From NCBI GenBank assembly GCA_902580225.1, contig CACHJU010000017.1, forward strand, positions 1 through 42,945: a DNA stretch of 42,945 bases, read 5' to 3'. How positions within the stretch are numbered: the first letter of the stretch is position 1; every line of letters starts with the position of its first letter. The stretch comes from an uncultured Verrucomicrobiota bacterium. Lineage in GTDB: Bacteria; Verrucomicrobiota; Verrucomicrobiia; Opitutales; Seribacteraceae. The notes under the pieces were generated by a model. That model was not told where the DNA came from and searched no databases. It was given only the letters and a program-made list of their open reading frames with translations. Positions 1 to 11,383 of the stretch are shown in pieces. Both the position numbers and the translations under genes were made by a program.

Positions 1-1
1 G

Positions 2-2464
2 GTTAGAGACTTTTTTGCTCGAAGTCAACTCAGCCAATTTAAAGATCAAATTAATCCCCTTGCAGAAATGACTCACAAGCGTCGTTTATCTGCTCTTGGC
101 CCTGGAGGATTAAATCGTGAACGAGCCGGCTTTGAAGTACGCGATGTTCATCCTACTCATTATGGTAGAATATGCCCTATCGAAACTCCTGAAGGCCCAA
201 ACATTGGTCTAATTAATACATTATCTACTTATGCTAAGATAGATGAGTTCGGTTTTTTGCAGTCTCCTTACCATCCGGTGAAAAAAGGTATAGTAGACAA
301 AAATCCTAAAAATGTTAAGTACCTTAATGCTTTTGAAGAAGAAAGATTTCTTATTGCACAAGCAAATACAGAGATTGATTCCAAAACAGGAAAGCTCCTT
401 GGACGCGTTACTTGTCGTTATCGAGATCAGGTAAGTGAATATGATGTCATGGAGGTAGAGTTCATGGATGTATCTCCTAAACAAGTTGTATCTGTTGCAG
501 CTGGACTAATTCCTTTCCTTGAACATGATGACGCGAATCGAGCTTTGATGGGTGCTAATATGCAAAGACAGGCAGTACCTCTCTTACAATCTGATTCCCC
601 TTTGGTTGGGACGGGTATTGAAAAGAAGGTCGCTGAAGATTCTAAAACAGTAACCGTATCTGATTCAGAGGGGGTGGTCGCCCTAGCGGACGGAAAAAGA
701 ATTGTTGTGACTGATGATGGTTCTTTACCTCCACGTTTCCTGAAAGAGCCTAGAAGTGATCATAAACGGGGTATTTATTGCTATAATTTAAGAAAATTTT
801 TACGTTCAAATGCTGGCACCTGTTTTAATCAAAAACCAATTGTTCGTAAAGGCGATAAGGTTAAAGTAGGCCAGGCAATAGCCGATGGAGCTTGCACTGA
901 TAAAGGTGAATTGGCGATAGGACGTAATATATTGGTAGCTTTTATGCCTTGGAAAGGATACAATTTCGAAGATGCGATTTTGATTTCTGAAAAGATGATC
1001 AAGGATGATATCTATACATCGATCCATATTGAAGAATTTGAAGTAACTGCTCGTGATACAAAACTTGGACCTGAAGAGATTACCCGAGATATTCCTAATG
1101 CAGGTGAAGAGGCATTAAGAAATTTGGACCATTTGGGAGTTGTTAGAATTGGTGCAGAAGTTAAGCCAGGGGACATACTAGTCGGTAAAATTACGCCAAA
1201 AAGTGAAACTGATTTAGCGCCTGAAGAAAAGTTATTGAGAGCAATATTCGGAGAAAAAGCAGCCGATGTAAAGGATAGTTCTTTAAAAGTTCCCTCTGGA
1301 ACTCAGGGTATTGTTATGGATATAAAAGTTTCAAGCAGAACAGACGCCGAACAAGAAAAACTTTCGCCTTCAGATCTTCGTCGTCAAATGAAACAGATCA
1401 AAGAGGATTACCGAAACCAATCAGATGATCTTCGTTCTCAATTAACGGAATCATTATCCAATATTCTGTTAGGCGAAAAAATCCCATTAAATGTTACGAA
1501 TTCTGAAACTGGTGATATAATTATTCCTTCTAATCGGAAAATTACTAAAACTCTTTTGAGAAGACTTTCATCTGTTCATCGTTATATAGATATTCCGCCC
1601 TCCCCTGTGCGTATTAAAGTTTTTGAAATAATCGAAAGCTACGAATCTAAATTTAATGATTTGGAAGATGATCGTGACCGTAAGATAGAATCTATTGAAC
1701 AGGGTGATTCTATTGACCAAGGTGCTATAAAAAATGTCCGCGTTTTTGTTGCGAAAAAACAAAAAATGCGTGTTGGTGATAAGATGGCTGGTCGTCATGG
1801 AAATAAAGGTGTTGTGGCAAAAATTGTTGCTGAAGAAGATATGCCTTTTTTACCTGACGGTACTCCAATTGAAATCTGTTTGAATCCTTTGGGGGTTCCT
1901 AGTCGAATGAATGTCGGTCAGGTTTTAGAAACTCATTTGGGATGGGCATGTAATAAATTAGGCTTCAAAGTTGCGACACCCATATTTGATGGTATTTCGG
2001 AAACCAGAATTAAGGAATATCTCAAAGAGGCAAATCTGCCGGAAACTGGAAAGACCATATTATTTGATGGTTGTAGTGGAGAACCCTTTTATCAAAAGAT
2101 TGTGGTAGGTTATATGTACATGCTGAAATTAAACCATTTAGTTTCGAGTAAGATTCATGCCCGTGCAGTAGGTCCATATAGTTTGATAACTCAACAACCC
2201 TTGGGTGGTAAAGCTCAGTATGGAGGACAGCGTTTTGGGGAGATGGAAGTTTGGGCATTGGAGGCATATGGAGCCGCCTACACATTACAAGAAATCCTTA
2301 CGGTAAAATCGGATGATGTCTCAGGCAGAACCAAAATATACGAATCACTTGTTAAAGGAGATAATTCTTTGCAAGCTGGAACACCTCAATCTTTTAATGT
2401 TTTGATGAAGGAGATGCAAAGCCTCTGTCTTGACATTAGGGTTCTCGGTGAAGATGCCCTTTAA
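2..2464 (+). CDS. rpoB: RNA polymerase beta subunit, C-terminal part (5' end outside window)
   Basis: This is the C-terminal ~820 residues of the beta subunit, which forms part of the active-site cleft and the rifampicin pocket of RNA polymerase. The reading frame is open from base 2, so the gene begins upstream of the window. Conserved blocks seen include SQLSQF and [13 protein letters not shown] (rifampicin region), [34 protein letters not shown] and the C-terminal [20 protein letters not shown]. The rifampicin region carries Arg, Lys and Ile where E. coli has S508, M515 and N518, while D516, H526 and S531 are kept. rpoC starts 31 bases downstream, the usual rpoBC pair. The family assignment is certain; the antibiotic consequence is inference. 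Confidence 0.98.
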   Translation, partial: VRDFFARSQLSQFKDQINPLAEMTHKRRLSALGPGGLNRERAGFEVRDVHPTHYGRICPIETPEGPNIGLINTLSTYAKIDEFGFLQSPYHPVKKGIVDKNPKNVKYLNAFEEERFLIAQANTEIDSKTGKLLGRVTCRYRDQVSEYDVMEVEFMDVSPKQVVSVAAGLIPFLEHDDANRALMGANMQRQAVPLLQSDSPLVGTGIEKKVAEDSKTVTVSDSEGVVALADGKRIVVTDDGSLPPRFLKEPRSDHKRGIYCYNLRKFLRSNAGTCFNQKPIVRKGDKVKVGQAIADGACTDKGELAIGRNILVAFMPWKGYNFEDAILISEKMIKDDIYTSIHIEEFEVTARDTKLGPEEITRDIPNAGEEALRNLDHLGVVRIGAEVKPGDILVGKITPKSETDLAPEEKLLRAIFGEKAADVKDSSLKVPSGTQGIVMDIKVSSRTDAEQEKLSPSDLRRQMKQIKEDYRNQSDDLRSQLTESLSNILLGEKIPLNVTNSETGDIIIPSNRKITKTLLRRLSSVHRYIDIPPSPVRIKVFEIIESYESKFNDLEDDRDRKIESIEQGDSIDQGAIKNVRVFVAKKQKMRVGDKMAGRHGNKGVVAKIVAEEDMPFLPDGTPIEICLNPLGVPSRMNVGQVLETHLGWACNKLGFKVATPIFDGISETRIKEYLKEANLPETGKTILFDGCSGEPFYQKIVVGYMYMLKLNHLVSSKIHARAVGPYSLITQQPLGGKAQYGGQRFGEMEVWALEAYGAAYTLQEILTVKSDDVSGRTKIYESLVKGDNSLQAGTPQSFNVLMKEMQSLCLDIRVLGEDAL

Positions 2465-2495
2465 TTTTTTTTATAACCCCTCTACAAGTTAAAAC

Positions 2496-5400
2496 ATGAG
2501 CGTTGAAGCAGTAAATGAAGCATTAGGTGTGGAAGTTGGACCAATGGATCGAGTATCGATCACAGTTGCATCTCCAGATGTAATAAGGTCTTGGTCCAAA
2601 GGAGAAGTAAAAAATCCAGAAACCATAAATTACAGAACCTTTAAGCCTGAACCTGGTGGATTATTTTGCCAAAAAATATTTGGACCTGTTCGAGACTATG
2701 AATGTGCATGCGGAAAATATAAACGTATAAAATATAAGGGTGTCGTTTGTGATCGCTGTGGTGTTGAAGTAACTGTCTCTAGGGTTCGTCGTGATCGAAT
2801 GGGTCATATAGAATTAGCTGTTCCAGTTTCCCATATTTGGTTTCTAAAAAGTATGCCAAGTAGATTAGGTTTGCTTCTTAATATGACCGCAAAAAGTCTT
2901 GAGCGTGTATTATATTATGAACAATACATTGTAACTGATCCAGGAAGTACACCCCTTGAAGAAAAACAGTTGCTTTCTGACAAGGAATTTCGCGAAGCAC
3001 AGGATGAGTTTGGTGACGAATTTGAAGCTAAAATGGGTGCGGAAGCAATCCGTGATGTCCTAGGGCGAATCAATTTAGAAGAAGAACTTGAAGAACTGTA
3101 CGACCAAATGCACGACACTAAGTCAAAGCAAATTAAAAAGAAATTGGCTAGCAGGCTCAAAGTTACTCAAGGTTTTCTTCAATCTGGGGCATCACCAGAA
3201 TGGATGGTTCTTGATAGTATTCCAGTTATTCCCCCTGATCTTCGCCCATTGGTTCCATTAGAAGGTGGACGGTTTGCTACCAGCGATCTTAATGATTTGT
3301 ATCGAAGGGTTATTAATCGTAACAACAGATTGAAAAATCTTCTCCAACTGAAAACTCCAGATGTAATTATTCATAATGAAAAGCGGATGCTCCAAGAAGC
3401 AGTTGACGCACTTTTTGATAACGGTAGGCACGGAAGAGCGATTACCGGTTCTGGAAATCGAGCATTAAAATCTTTGAGCGATATGCTCAAGGGGAAACAA
3501 GGCCGCTTTCGTCAAAATTTATTGGGCAAACGAGTTGATTATTCAGGACGATCAGTTATCGTAATTGGGCCAGAACTTAAACTCCATCAATGCGGGCTTC
3601 CAAAAAAAATGGCTTTAATTTTGTTTGAGCCATTTATTATTCGTAGGTTAAAGGAATTAGGCTTCGTTCACACAGTCAGGGGTGCAAGAAAAATGATCGA
3701 AAGTCGATCTCCTGAAGTGTGGGATATCTTAGAAGAAGTTACTAAGGGACATCCGGTTCTTCTAAATCGTGCCCCAACCCTACACCGTTTGTCCATCCAA
3801 GCTTTTGAGCCAGTTCTAATCGAGGGGAATGCAATTCGCGTTCATCCATTGGTTTGTACCGCTTACAATGCAGACTTTGATGGTGACCAAATGGCCGTCC
3901 ATGTACCTCTATCAGTGGAGGCAATTATGGAAGCTAAGTTGTTAATGATGGCAACTCATAACATCTTTTCCCCGTCTAGTGGTAAACCCATTCTTACTCC
4001 ATCTCAGGATATTGTATTGGGTTCTTACTTTTTGACCATGAATCCGAAGAATGAGGTAAAGGATAATGAAAAATTACCGTTAATTGGTTGCCTCGAAGAA
4101 GCTTTGAGCGCAATGCATGAAGGTGTTCTTAATCTGCATGACTGGATTGATATGAAAAATCCTGATAAAGGAAAAGAGACTCTATTTGGCATTAACAAAA
4201 AAAGTGTTGTTCGGACTACTGTTGGTCGAGTTCTTTTTAATACTATTTGGCCTGATGAATTAGGCTTTTTTAATGAGCCAGCCCTTAAGGGAGATTTGGG
4301 AAATCTTATTTTAGAAACATTTCGACTACGCGGAAAGAAAGAGACAATCGAGTCCCTCGATCGCCTCAAAGAAATGGGTTTCGATATGGCAACCAAAGCA
4401 GGTATTTCAATTGGAATATTTGATATGATTATTCCGCCAGAGAAAAAACAAAGAATCAGTGTTGCCCGTAAGGAAATTGATAAAATTGAAGATCAATTCA
4501 AAAAGGGAATTATCACTCGAGGAGAAAGACATAACAAAATTATTGATGTTTGGACAACTGCGACGGATGACATTGCCAAGGAAGTCTTTACTTGCTTGGA
4601 TGAAAACTTAGGCAAAGACACAATTAATCCTGTTTATCTAATGATGGATTCTGGAGCACGCGGAAACCGCCAACAAGTTAGACAGCTTTGTGGGATGCGT
4701 GGACTAATGGCAAAGCCTTCGGGCGAAATAATTGAACAACCAATACTTGCTTCTTTTCGTGAAGGTTTGTCCGTTTTGGAATATTTTATGTCTACACATG
4801 GAGCCCGTAAGGGACTCGCTGATACTGCTCTTAAAACTGCAGATGCAGGTTATTTGACAAGAAAATTGTGTGATGTTGCAATGGACTGTATCATTGTCTG
4901 CGATGACGACAACCGTCGTGATGGAGTTGTGAAGAAAGCAATAATGGAAGGTGATAACGAAATTGTTCCACTTAGAGATCGCATTATTGGACGATACGCC
5001 ACTGACGATGTAAATAACCCGTCTAATCCAAGTGAGGTTGTTATTTCATCGGGATCATTAATTACAGAAGAAATCGCCTCAGAATTTGATGCCCTTGGGA
5101 TCACAAGGGTTCGAGTGATGTCTCCGCTTTCAAGTCGTATTAAAAATGGCCTAACTGCTTTGGAATATGGAATAGACCCATCTACTAACAGTTTAGTAAA
5201 ACAAGGATCTTCTGTTGGAATCATAGCCGCACAGTCAATTGGTGAACCTGGCACACAACTTACGATGAGAACTTTTCACATTGGAGGAATTGCAAGTGCT
5301 GGACGTGAAGATCCTGTGATTAATGTTAGAAAAGCTGGAAAATTACGATTTAAAGGTTTGCGTCTCGTTACCCTTGCGAATGACCAACAAGTCACACTGA

Positions 5401-6587
5401 ACAAGACTGGATCAATACAGGTTCTTGATGAAGATGACAGAATTGTTGATGATTATCCGATTCCTGCTGGTGCTTTGTTGCATTTTAAGGATGAAGATCT
5501 AGTCGAAGATGAAGCACTACTTGCTCAATGGGATCCCTACAATATACCGATTCTTTCGGAGAAGAAGGGTATAATCTCTTTTGAAGATATGCTTCCTGGA
5601 GTAACGACAAAAGTTGAGCGTGATGCGTCAGGGGGACGATCTATGGTGGTTATTGAACATAAAGAAGATTTGAATCCACAAGTTATAATTAAGGATTCCA
5701 AAGGAAATCCGATTGCAACTTATTCTGTACCAACTGGTGCACAGGTAGCTGTTGATGAAGGAACCCGGATAGATGCTGGTTCCATTATTGCTAAAACCCC
5801 AAGACAAGCCTCCAAAACTCAAGATATTACAGGAGGGCTTCCCCGTGTGGCTGAACTTTTTGAAGCACGAAGACCTAAAGAAGGAAATGTAGGCCAAATG
5901 GCCAAGATTGATGGTATTGTATCAGAAGCCGGAACTTTACGATCTAAAAAGAGGTTATTGGTAACAAATGAGGAATCTGGTCAAGTTGAAGAGCATTTAA
6001 TTCCTCATGGAAAACATGTATTGGTTCAACCAGGAGATTTTGCTCAAAAAGGGCAACTGATTACCGAAGGTGCCAAGGACCCTCATGAAATTCTTGAAAT
6101 TCTTGGTCCATCTGCAGTTCAGGAGTATTTAATTGAAGAAATTCAAAAGGTTTATCGTCTTCAAGGTGTTACGATTAATGACAAACACTTAGAGGTTATT
6201 ATATCCCGAATGCTTTTTAAAGTGCGCATAACTGATCCAGGAGATACAGAATTTTTCTGGGGAGATCAAATAGATAGATTTGCATTTATGGACTCGAATG
6301 AAAATATGTCAGATAAAGGAGGAAAACCTGCCGAAGGTGAACCTATTTTGTTAGGAATTACAAAAGCTTCTTTAGAAACAGACAGCTTTATTTCAGCTGC
6401 GTCTTTTCAGGAAACAACTCGAGTTCTTACTAATGCGGCAACCCTCGGAAAAGTTGACGACCTTAAAGGTTTTAAAGAAAATGTTATTATGGGACATCTG
6501 ATACCTGCTGGCACGGGTCTTCCAAAATGGAGAAGATTAAAAATCGATACTCTTGGTTCTGCAAAAAGCGAAGATAAAATAGCGTAA
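2496..6587 (+). CDS. rpoC: RNA polymerase beta' subunit
   Basis: This is the full-length catalytic beta' subunit (1363 residues; E. coli has 1407). The N-terminal zinc site is intact (C70, C72, C85, C88), and the Mg-binding motif [12 protein letters not shown] supplies D460, D462 and D464, the same numbering as E. coli. The trigger-loop/bridge region ([20 protein letters not shown]) and the C-terminal blocks [17 protein letters not shown] and [24 protein letters not shown] are also present. All four cysteines of the second zinc site are absent: D805, S880, T887 and E890 occupy the positions of E. coli C814, C888, C895 and C898. No Shine-Dalgarno motif precedes the ATG. It follows rpoB by 31 bases and was probably co-transcribed with it. 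Confidence 0.98.
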   Translation: MSVEAVNEALGVEVGPMDRVSITVASPDVIRSWSKGEVKNPETINYRTFKPEPGGLFCQKIFGPVRDYECACGKYKRIKYKGVVCDRCGVEVTVSRVRRDRMGHIELAVPVSHIWFLKSMPSRLGLLLNMTAKSLERVLYYEQYIVTDPGSTPLEEKQLLSDKEFREAQDEFGDEFEAKMGAEAIRDVLGRINLEEELEELYDQMHDTKSKQIKKKLASRLKVTQGFLQSGASPEWMVLDSIPVIPPDLRPLVPLEGGRFATSDLNDLYRRVINRNNRLKNLLQLKTPDVIIHNEKRMLQEAVDALFDNGRHGRAITGSGNRALKSLSDMLKGKQGRFRQNLLGKRVDYSGRSVIVIGPELKLHQCGLPKKMALILFEPFIIRRLKELGFVHTVRGARKMIESRSPEVWDILEEVTKGHPVLLNRAPTLHRLSIQAFEPVLIEGNAIRVHPLVCTAYNADFDGDQMAVHVPLSVEAIMEAKLLMMATHNIFSPSSGKPILTPSQDIVLGSYFLTMNPKNEVKDNEKLPLIGCLEEALSAMHEGVLNLHDWIDMKNPDKGKETLFGINKKSVVRTTVGRVLFNTIWPDELGFFNEPALKGDLGNLILETFRLRGKKETIESLDRLKEMGFDMATKAGISIGIFDMIIPPEKKQRISVARKEIDKIEDQFKKGIITRGERHNKIIDVWTTATDDIAKEVFTCLDENLGKDTINPVYLMMDSGARGNRQQVRQLCGMRGLMAKPSGEIIEQPILASFREGLSVLEYFMSTHGARKGLADTALKTADAGYLTRKLCDVAMDCIIVCDDDNRRDGVVKKAIMEGDNEIVPLRDRIIGRYATDDVNNPSNPSEVVISSGSLITEEIASEFDALGITRVRVMSPLSSRIKNGLTALEYGIDPSTNSLVKQGSSVGIIAAQSIGEPGTQLTMRTFHIGGIASAGREDPVINVRKAGKLRFKGLRLVTLANDQQVTLNKTGSIQVLDEDDRIVDDYPIPAGALLHFKDEDLVEDEALLAQWDPYNIPILSEKKGIISFEDMLPGVTTKVERDASGGRSMVVIEHKEDLNPQVIIKDSKGNPIATYSVPTGAQVAVDEGTRIDAGSIIAKTPRQASKTQDITGGLPRVAELFEARRPKEGNVGQMAKIDGIVSEAGTLRSKKRLLVTNEESGQVEEHLIPHGKHVLVQPGDFAQKGQLITEGAKDPHEILEILGPSAVQEYLIEEIQKVYRLQGVTINDKHLEVIISRMLFKVRITDPGDTEFFWGDQIDRFAFMDSNENMSDKGGKPAEGEPILLGITKASLETDSFISAASFQETTRVLTNAATLGKVDDLKGFKENVIMGHLIPAGTGLPKWRRLKIDTLGSAKSEDKIA

Positions 6588-6614
6588 TTAATTTTTAACA
6601 ATAACAAATAAAAC

Positions 6615-6642
6615 TTGAGGTTTAATAAAAACCTGCTATCTT
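6615..6642 (+). promoter_or_regulatory. Candidate sigma70 promoter for the rpsL cluster
   Basis: TTGAGG (6615-6620) and TATCTT (6637-6642) are separated by 16 bases. The -10 box is preceded by TGC, giving an extended -10 motif. Initiation would fall near 6649, about 22 bases before the rpsL ATG at 6671. The 83-base rpoC-rpsL gap is the largest in this part of the block, which suits an internal promoter. This is a consensus match only. Confidence 0.5.
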
Positions 6643-6670
6643 TTAAACTTTTTCCTTAAAATTCTACTCC

Positions 6671-7045
6671 ATGCCCACCATAAATCAACTTGTAAGAAAA
6701 GGTCGTCGCCCACCAAAATCGAAGACTAAATCTCCTGCTTTGAAGGCTTGCCCTTTTCGCAGAGGCGTTTGTGTACAGGTCACAACTCGCACACCTAAGA
6801 AACCAAATTCAGCAATTCGAAAAGTAGCTAAAGTAAGATTGACCACAGGTCATGAGGTGATTGCTTACATTCCAGATGAGGGTCATAATTTACAAGAACA
6901 TAGCATTGTTCTTCTGCGAGGAGGAAGAGTTAAAGATCTTAATGGAGTTCGTTATCACATTGTCAGAGGTACTCTTGATTGTCAGGGAGTAGAGAAAAGA
7001 AGAAGAAGCCGATCTAAATACGGCGTTAAACGACCTAAAAAATAA
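6671..7045 (+). CDS. rpsL: 30S ribosomal protein S12 (uS12)
   Basis: S12 sits at the decoding centre of the 30S subunit and affects accuracy and streptomycin response. The 124-residue length and the motifs [28 protein letters not shown] and [18 protein letters not shown] are diagnostic. The K43 and K88 streptomycin-loop lysines are present (numbering includes Met). Residue 91 is Asn where most bacteria have Pro (E. coli P90 without Met), and changes at that site are known to give streptomycin resistance or dependence. The downstream order rpsG-fusA is the classical str operon. No Shine-Dalgarno motif is seen before the ATG. Confidence 0.98.
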   Translation: MPTINQLVRKGRRPPKSKTKSPALKACPFRRGVCVQVTTRTPKKPNSAIRKVAKVRLTTGHEVIAYIPDEGHNLQEHSIVLLRGGRVKDLNGVRYHIVRGTLDCQGVEKRRRSRSKYGVKRPKK

Positions 7046-7055
7046 TTTTACAGAC

Positions 7056-7529
7056 ATGTCACGCAGACGAAAAGCCGTAAAAAGACAAACGATGCCCGAT
7101 CCAAGGCATGGAAGCCCCTTAATATCTACCTTGGTGAATGCAGTAATGCAGAGTGGAAAAAAGGCTCTTGCACAGAGGATAGTGTATGGGGCTATTGAGA
7201 AGATGGCTGAAAAATTAGAAAAAGGAAATCCTGTTGATCTTGTTTTAGGTGCACTTGAAAATATTCGCCCTAAAATAGAGGTGAAAAGTCGTCGTGTAGG
7301 CGGTGCCACTTATCAGGTTCCGATAGAGGTACCTTTTGAAAGACAACAAAGTCTTGCTTTTCGTTGGGTAGTCAAAGCAGCAAGTGCCCGAAAAGGTGCT
7401 CCAATGGCAGATTCTCTAGCAATTGAGTTGATTGATGCCTACAACAATACTGGTTCAGTGGTTAAGAAGCGTGAAGAAACTCACAAGATGGCTCAAGCAA
7501 ATCGTGCTTTTGCTCATCTTCGTTGGTAA
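7056..7529 (+). CDS. rpsG: 30S ribosomal protein S7 (uS7)
   Basis: S7 is the primary assembly protein of the 30S head and contacts the E-site tRNA. At 157 residues it matches the usual 155-157. Typical segments are [49 protein letters not shown], and the C-terminal [20 protein letters not shown]. It lies 10 bases after rpsL and 7 bases before fusA, so it is surely in the same transcript. The start follows an AT-rich stretch without a Shine-Dalgarno motif. Confidence 0.98.
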   Translation: MSRRRKAVKRQTMPDPRHGSPLISTLVNAVMQSGKKALAQRIVYGAIEKMAEKLEKGNPVDLVLGALENIRPKIEVKSRRVGGATYQVPIEVPFERQQSLAFRWVVKAASARKGAPMADSLAIELIDAYNNTGSVVKKREETHKMAQANRAFAHLRW

Positions 7530-7536
7530 TTTTTCC

Positions 7537-9693
7537 ATGAGTGATAACGAAAATTTTTCTTCAGCTAACTCAAGCAGTCGTCCTACTGTTTTAGAGCATA
7601 CTCGTAATATTGGAATTGCAGCACACATTGATGCTGGCAAAACAACTTGCACGGAAAGAGTTTTGTTTTATTCTGGAGTTGTTCACAAAATTGGTGAAGT
7701 GCATGATGGTGGTGCTACCACCGACTGGATGGAACAAGAACGTGAACGAGGTATAACTATAACTTCTGCTGCAATATCTTGTGGATGGACAACATCCGAA
7801 GGTCCTTTTGCAAAGATATCTCATCGTATCAACATCATTGATACGCCTGGGCATGTTGATTTTACTGCTGAAGTTGAACGTTCACTTCGCGTTTTAGACG
7901 GAGCTGTAGGTGTGTTTACTTCCGTTGAAGGTGTTCAACCTCAATCCGAAACCGTTTGGAGACAAATGGACAAATATAATGTTCCGCGTCTCGGTTTCAT
8001 TAATAAAATGGATCGAATGGGTTCAAACTTCCTTGCAGCAGTTGGAAGTATGCGTGATAAATTAGGTGCCAATGCCCATCCATTATATTTAGCGATAGGT
8101 GCAGAGGAAAACTTTCGTGGTTTAGTGGATCTTATCAAAATGGTCGCTTACATTTACGATGAGTCCGATACCTCAGGTGTCCGCTTTACTGTTGAGGATA
8201 TCCCAGAAGATATGTTAGAACTTTCTGAACAATATCGTGAATCTCTACTTGAGTCAGTTTCTGATTTTGACGACGATATTGCAAATAAGTATCTTGAAGG
8301 TGAGGACATCAGTGAAGATGAATTTAAACATGGTATTCGTAAGGCTACCCTTTCGTTGAAGTTTATTGGAGTAATCCCTGGTAGTGCATTTAAGAATAAA
8401 GGAGTTCAAATGTTAATGGATGCGGTTGTTGATTATTTGCCAAGTCCTTTAGATTTACCACCGATGAAAGGTGAGGATTCAGATGAAGAAGCGGTCGAAG
8501 TTTCACCAGATGATAGTGCAAAAGTAGCTGGCCTAGCCTTCAAGCTAATGTCTGACCCTTATGTTGGTAAATTAGTTTTTTATAGAATTTATCAAGGAAC
8601 CTTGAAAAAAGGCACCACTCTCTACAATCCCAGAACTAGAAAAAGTGAACGTGTTTCTCGGTTAATGGTTATGAAAGCCAATGATCGTGAAGATATTGAT
8701 GTTGCTTACTCAGGTGATATTTGTGCCTTGATAGGAGTAAAAGATGTTGTAACCGGAGATACTTTAGCAGATAAGGATCTTGATCTTCGTTTGGAACCGC
8801 CAAGTTTTCCTGAACCCGTTATTTCTATGTCTATTGAACCTGCAACAAAAGCAGATCAAGAAAAAATGGGAATAGGATTGCAGCGTCTTGCTGAAGAAGA
8901 TCCGACTTTTGGTTTATCAACAAATGAAGAAACCGGACAAACAATTATATCTGGAATGGGTGAGTTACACCTAGATATTATAAGAGATAGACTTTTTCGA
9001 GAATTCAAAGTGGATGCTAATGCGGGGAAACCACAAATAGCTTACAGAGAAACTATGCTTAATTCTTCTGATGGTAATGGTAAATTCATTCGACAATCGG
9101 GAGGTCGCGGACAATATGGTCACGCAGTTATTAAAATGGAACCCTTGGAAAAAGGTAAAGGGATTGAATTGGAAAACAAAATTGTCGGTGGTTCAATACC
9201 TAAAGAGTTCATTAAGCCAACATTTGATGGAATCAAAGAGGCAGCACTTTCTGGTGTTGTTGCAGGTTACCCTGTTATTGATTTTAAGATAACCCTCGTC
9301 GATGGTTCTTTTCACGATGTAGATTCTTCAGAAATGGCTTTTAAGATGGCTGGCATTTTTGCATTCAAAGATGCAATGAAAAATGCCAGTCCCATATTAT
9401 TGGAACCTATTATGAAGGTCGAGGTTTCCACTCCAGAGGATTACCAAGGTGAATTAATGGGCGACTTAAACCGAAGGCGTGGACAAATTCAAGGAATGGA
9501 GACTCGCGGTAATGCTTGTATCATACAAGCCTTTGTACCCTTGGAAAATATGTTCGGTTATTCCACTGATATGAGATCACTTTCTTCAGGTCGAGCCGAT
9601 TACTCAATGACTCCTTCCCACTTTGAGCAAGTTCCGCAAAGTCTTGTCCAAACAATTGTTGAAACTTCAAGCAGAGAACCTGCTAGAACTTAA
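7537..9693 (+). CDS. fusA: Elongation factor G
   Basis: EF-G is the GTPase that drives ribosomal translocation. The start at 7537 gives 718 residues (E. coli 704). The frame stays open further upstream, but those codons overlap rpsG and lie before the normal EF-G N-terminus. G motifs are present: [19 protein letters not shown] (G1), [12 protein letters not shown] (G2), [22 protein letters not shown] (G3) and INKMDRMG (G4). Domain IV/V signatures such as [12 protein letters not shown]-type, [20 protein letters not shown] and [10 protein letters not shown] follow. The usual tuf gene is missing after it; rpsJ begins 10 bases later. Confidence 0.98.
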   Translation: MSDNENFSSANSSSRPTVLEHTRNIGIAAHIDAGKTTCTERVLFYSGVVHKIGEVHDGGATTDWMEQERERGITITSAAISCGWTTSEGPFAKISHRINIIDTPGHVDFTAEVERSLRVLDGAVGVFTSVEGVQPQSETVWRQMDKYNVPRLGFINKMDRMGSNFLAAVGSMRDKLGANAHPLYLAIGAEENFRGLVDLIKMVAYIYDESDTSGVRFTVEDIPEDMLELSEQYRESLLESVSDFDDDIANKYLEGEDISEDEFKHGIRKATLSLKFIGVIPGSAFKNKGVQMLMDAVVDYLPSPLDLPPMKGEDSDEEAVEVSPDDSAKVAGLAFKLMSDPYVGKLVFYRIYQGTLKKGTTLYNPRTRKSERVSRLMVMKANDREDIDVAYSGDICALIGVKDVVTGDTLADKDLDLRLEPPSFPEPVISMSIEPATKADQEKMGIGLQRLAEEDPTFGLSTNEETGQTIISGMGELHLDIIRDRLFREFKVDANAGKPQIAYRETMLNSSDGNGKFIRQSGGRGQYGHAVIKMEPLEKGKGIELENKIVGGSIPKEFIKPTFDGIKEAALSGVVAGYPVIDFKITLVDGSFHDVDSSEMAFKMAGIFAFKDAMKNASPILLEPIMKVEVSTPEDYQGELMGDLNRRRGQIQGMETRGNACIIQAFVPLENMFGYSTDMRSLSSGRADYSMTPSHFEQVPQSLVQTIVETSSREPART

Positions 9694-9703
9694 TACCTAA
9701 TAA

Positions 9704-10012
9704 ATGAACGGACAACGTATACGAATTAAACTACGCGGTTTTGATTATCGAGTTATTGATCAATCAGCAATAGATATCGTTGATACTGCCAAAAGAACCG
9801 GAGCACGTGTTGCTGGTCCGATACCAATGCCAACTCGAATTGAACGCTACACTGTTAACCGCTCTCCTCATGTTGATAAAAAATCAATGGATCAATTTGA
9901 ATTAAGAACCCACAAGAGACTAATCGATATTATAGAACCTACAGTACAAACAGTTGATGAGCTTAAAAAACTTAATCTGCCTGCTGGTGTAGAGATTAAT
10001 ATCAATGTATAA
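9704..10012 (+). CDS. rpsJ: 30S ribosomal protein S10 (uS10)
   Basis: S10 is a 30S head protein that also pairs with NusB in transcription antitermination. The 102 residues and motifs [42 protein letters not shown] and [13 protein letters not shown] are diagnostic. It normally heads the S10 operon; here it directly follows fusA, so the str and S10 clusters are fused. A 70-base gap with a stem-loop separates it from rplC. Confidence 0.98.
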   Translation: MNGQRIRIKLRGFDYRVIDQSAIDIVDTAKRTGARVAGPIPMPTRIERYTVNRSPHVDKKSMDQFELRTHKRLIDIIEPTVQTVDELKKLNLPAGVEININV

Positions 10013-10036
10013 AATAAACTATTTATAAAATTAAAC

Positions 10037-10081
10037 CTTTAAAGCAGGTTTCAAATGGGTAACACCGCCTGCCGCTTAAAG
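10037..10081 (+). promoter_or_regulatory. Stem-loop abutting the rplC start codon, possible translational operator
   Basis: CTTTAA (10037-10042) pairs with TTAAAG (10076-10081), and GCAGG (10044-10048) pairs with CCTGC (10068-10072), with a small internal bulge. A smaller GGT-AAC-ACC hairpin sits inside the loop. The structure ends one base before the rplC ATG at 10083. S10-cluster genes in other bacteria are often autoregulated through leader RNA structures, so a control role is plausible but unproven here. Confidence 0.45.
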
Positions 10082-10082
10082 A

Positions 10083-10724
10083 ATGAAACTTGAACTACTA
10101 GGAAAAAAACTTGGCATGAGCCAAGTATACGATGAGAACAATAATCTTGTTCCTGTAACAATAATTGAAGCTGGGCCCTGTCCTATTTTGCAAGTCAAGA
10201 CGAAGGACAGTGATGGTTATTCAGCTATACAAATTGGTTTTAATCCAAATAGAAAACCACCGAATAAGGCCAATTCATGCAAAAAAGGACATGCCAAAAA
10301 AGCTGGTGTTGATGCCCAACAAATATCACAGGAAGTTAGGTTAGATAACGGACACGATCTCAAACAGGGCAGTACTATTACTGTTGAAGACTTTAAAGAT
10401 ATTAAGATAGTTGATGTAGTTTCAAAAACAAAAGGAAAAGGGTTCCAAGGAGTTGTTAAACGATGGAATTTTGCTGGAGGACCTGCTTCTCATGGTTCAA
10501 TGTTTCATCGTCGTGGAGGTTCCTATGGTTTGTGCCAATGGCCTGGAAGAATCTTCAAAAATAAAAAAATGCCTGGTCACATGGGTAATGTGAGTCGAAC
10601 AACTCAGAACCTACAAATCATGAAAATTTTCCCCGACAAAAATCTTTTATTAGTCAAGGGGAGCGTTCCTGGACATAAAGGTTCAATCATCACGCTTAGA
10701 GTGGCAAAGAAATCTAAAATTTAA
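10083..10724 (+). CDS. rplC: 50S ribosomal protein L3 (uL3)
   Basis: L3 is an early 50S assembly protein reaching toward the peptidyl transferase centre. The 213 residues fit the family (E. coli 209). Key features are the N-terminal GKKLGMSQVYDENNNLVPVT, the central GFQGVVKRWNFAGGPASHG and the tip region RRGGSYGLCQWPGRIFKNKKMPGH. Cys and Gln near the tip replace commoner residues, which is unremarkable. The start lies directly below a stem-loop, and no Shine-Dalgarno motif is visible. Confidence 0.97.
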   Translation: MKLELLGKKLGMSQVYDENNNLVPVTIIEAGPCPILQVKTKDSDGYSAIQIGFNPNRKPPNKANSCKKGHAKKAGVDAQQISQEVRLDNGHDLKQGSTITVEDFKDIKIVDVVSKTKGKGFQGVVKRWNFAGGPASHGSMFHRRGGSYGLCQWPGRIFKNKKMPGHMGNVSRTTQNLQIMKIFPDKNLLLVKGSVPGHKGSIITLRVAKKSKI

Positions 10725-10738
10725 AGAAAAACGCGGCG

Positions 10739-11383
10739 ATGAAATTTAAACTATTTAAAATTGACGGCACCTCAAATGGTGAAATGGATATTAAAGAATT
10801 CCCAAATCTCGACGATGGTAAAGGTGTAGATGCTCTTAGGCAGGCAATAATTGCAGTTCATGCAAACAAAAGGCAGGGTAATGCATCGACTAAGGTTCGA
10901 TCAGAAGTTCGAGGCTCTGGAAAAAAAATCTTTCGCCAAAAAGGTTTGGGTGTTGGCCGAGCAGGAGATAAAAAAGCAGTTCAACGTCGCGGAGGAGGGG
11001 TTTCTTTTGGTCCCAAACCCCGTTCCTACAGCCAAAAACTTAACAAAAAGATTAAACATTTAGCGATGGAGCGAGCTTTAGTAGACCAAGCAAATGCCGA
11101 AAAAATTTCTCTTATTGAAGACTGGACTGTTGCTGAACCTAAGACAAAGCTATTTAAAAACTTAATTGGATCACTTGCTCCGCAGTCAAAAAAAGTTTTA
11201 GCAATAGGAGATAGTTTTGATGATAATTTTGCATTGGCAGCAAGGAACTTACCAACTGCTCGATTAAGTCGTGCACAGGACCTTAGTCCACTAGATATAG
11301 TCCAATCAGACCAAATTGTTTTAAGCCTTAAGGGTATGGATATTTTAATTGCAAAATTTGGAGTGGAGGTAAGTAAAAAATGA
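10739..11383 (+). CDS. rplD: 50S ribosomal protein L4 (uL4)
   Basis: L4 lines the peptide exit tunnel and in E. coli also autoregulates the S10 operon. At 214 residues it shows the tunnel-loop signatures TKVRSEVRGSGKKIFRQKG and GRAGDKKAVQRRGGGVSFGPKPRSY. The stop overlaps the rplW start by 4 bases (ATGA), implying translational coupling. Its last codons carry GGAGG, which serves as the ribosome-binding site of rplW. Confidence 0.97.
   Translation: MKFKLFKIDGTSNGEMDIKEFPNLDDGKGVDALRQAIIAVHANKRQGNASTKVRSEVRGSGKKIFRQKGLGVGRAGDKKAVQRRGGGVSFGPKPRSYSQKLNKKIKHLAMERALVDQANAEKISLIEDWTVAEPKTKLFKNLIGSLAPQSKKVLAIGDSFDDNFALAARNLPTARLSRAQDLSPLDIVQSDQIVLSLKGMDILIAKFGVEVSKK

Noticed and set aside
4025-5254. 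Long antisense frames within rpoC (123 and 134 codons)
   Set aside because: They are shadows of a strongly conserved gene and show no recognisable protein features.
7432-7536. Upstream extension of fusA by 35 codons
   Set aside because: It lies inside rpsG and precedes the normal EF-G N-terminus; the ATG at 7537 fits the family and the spacing.
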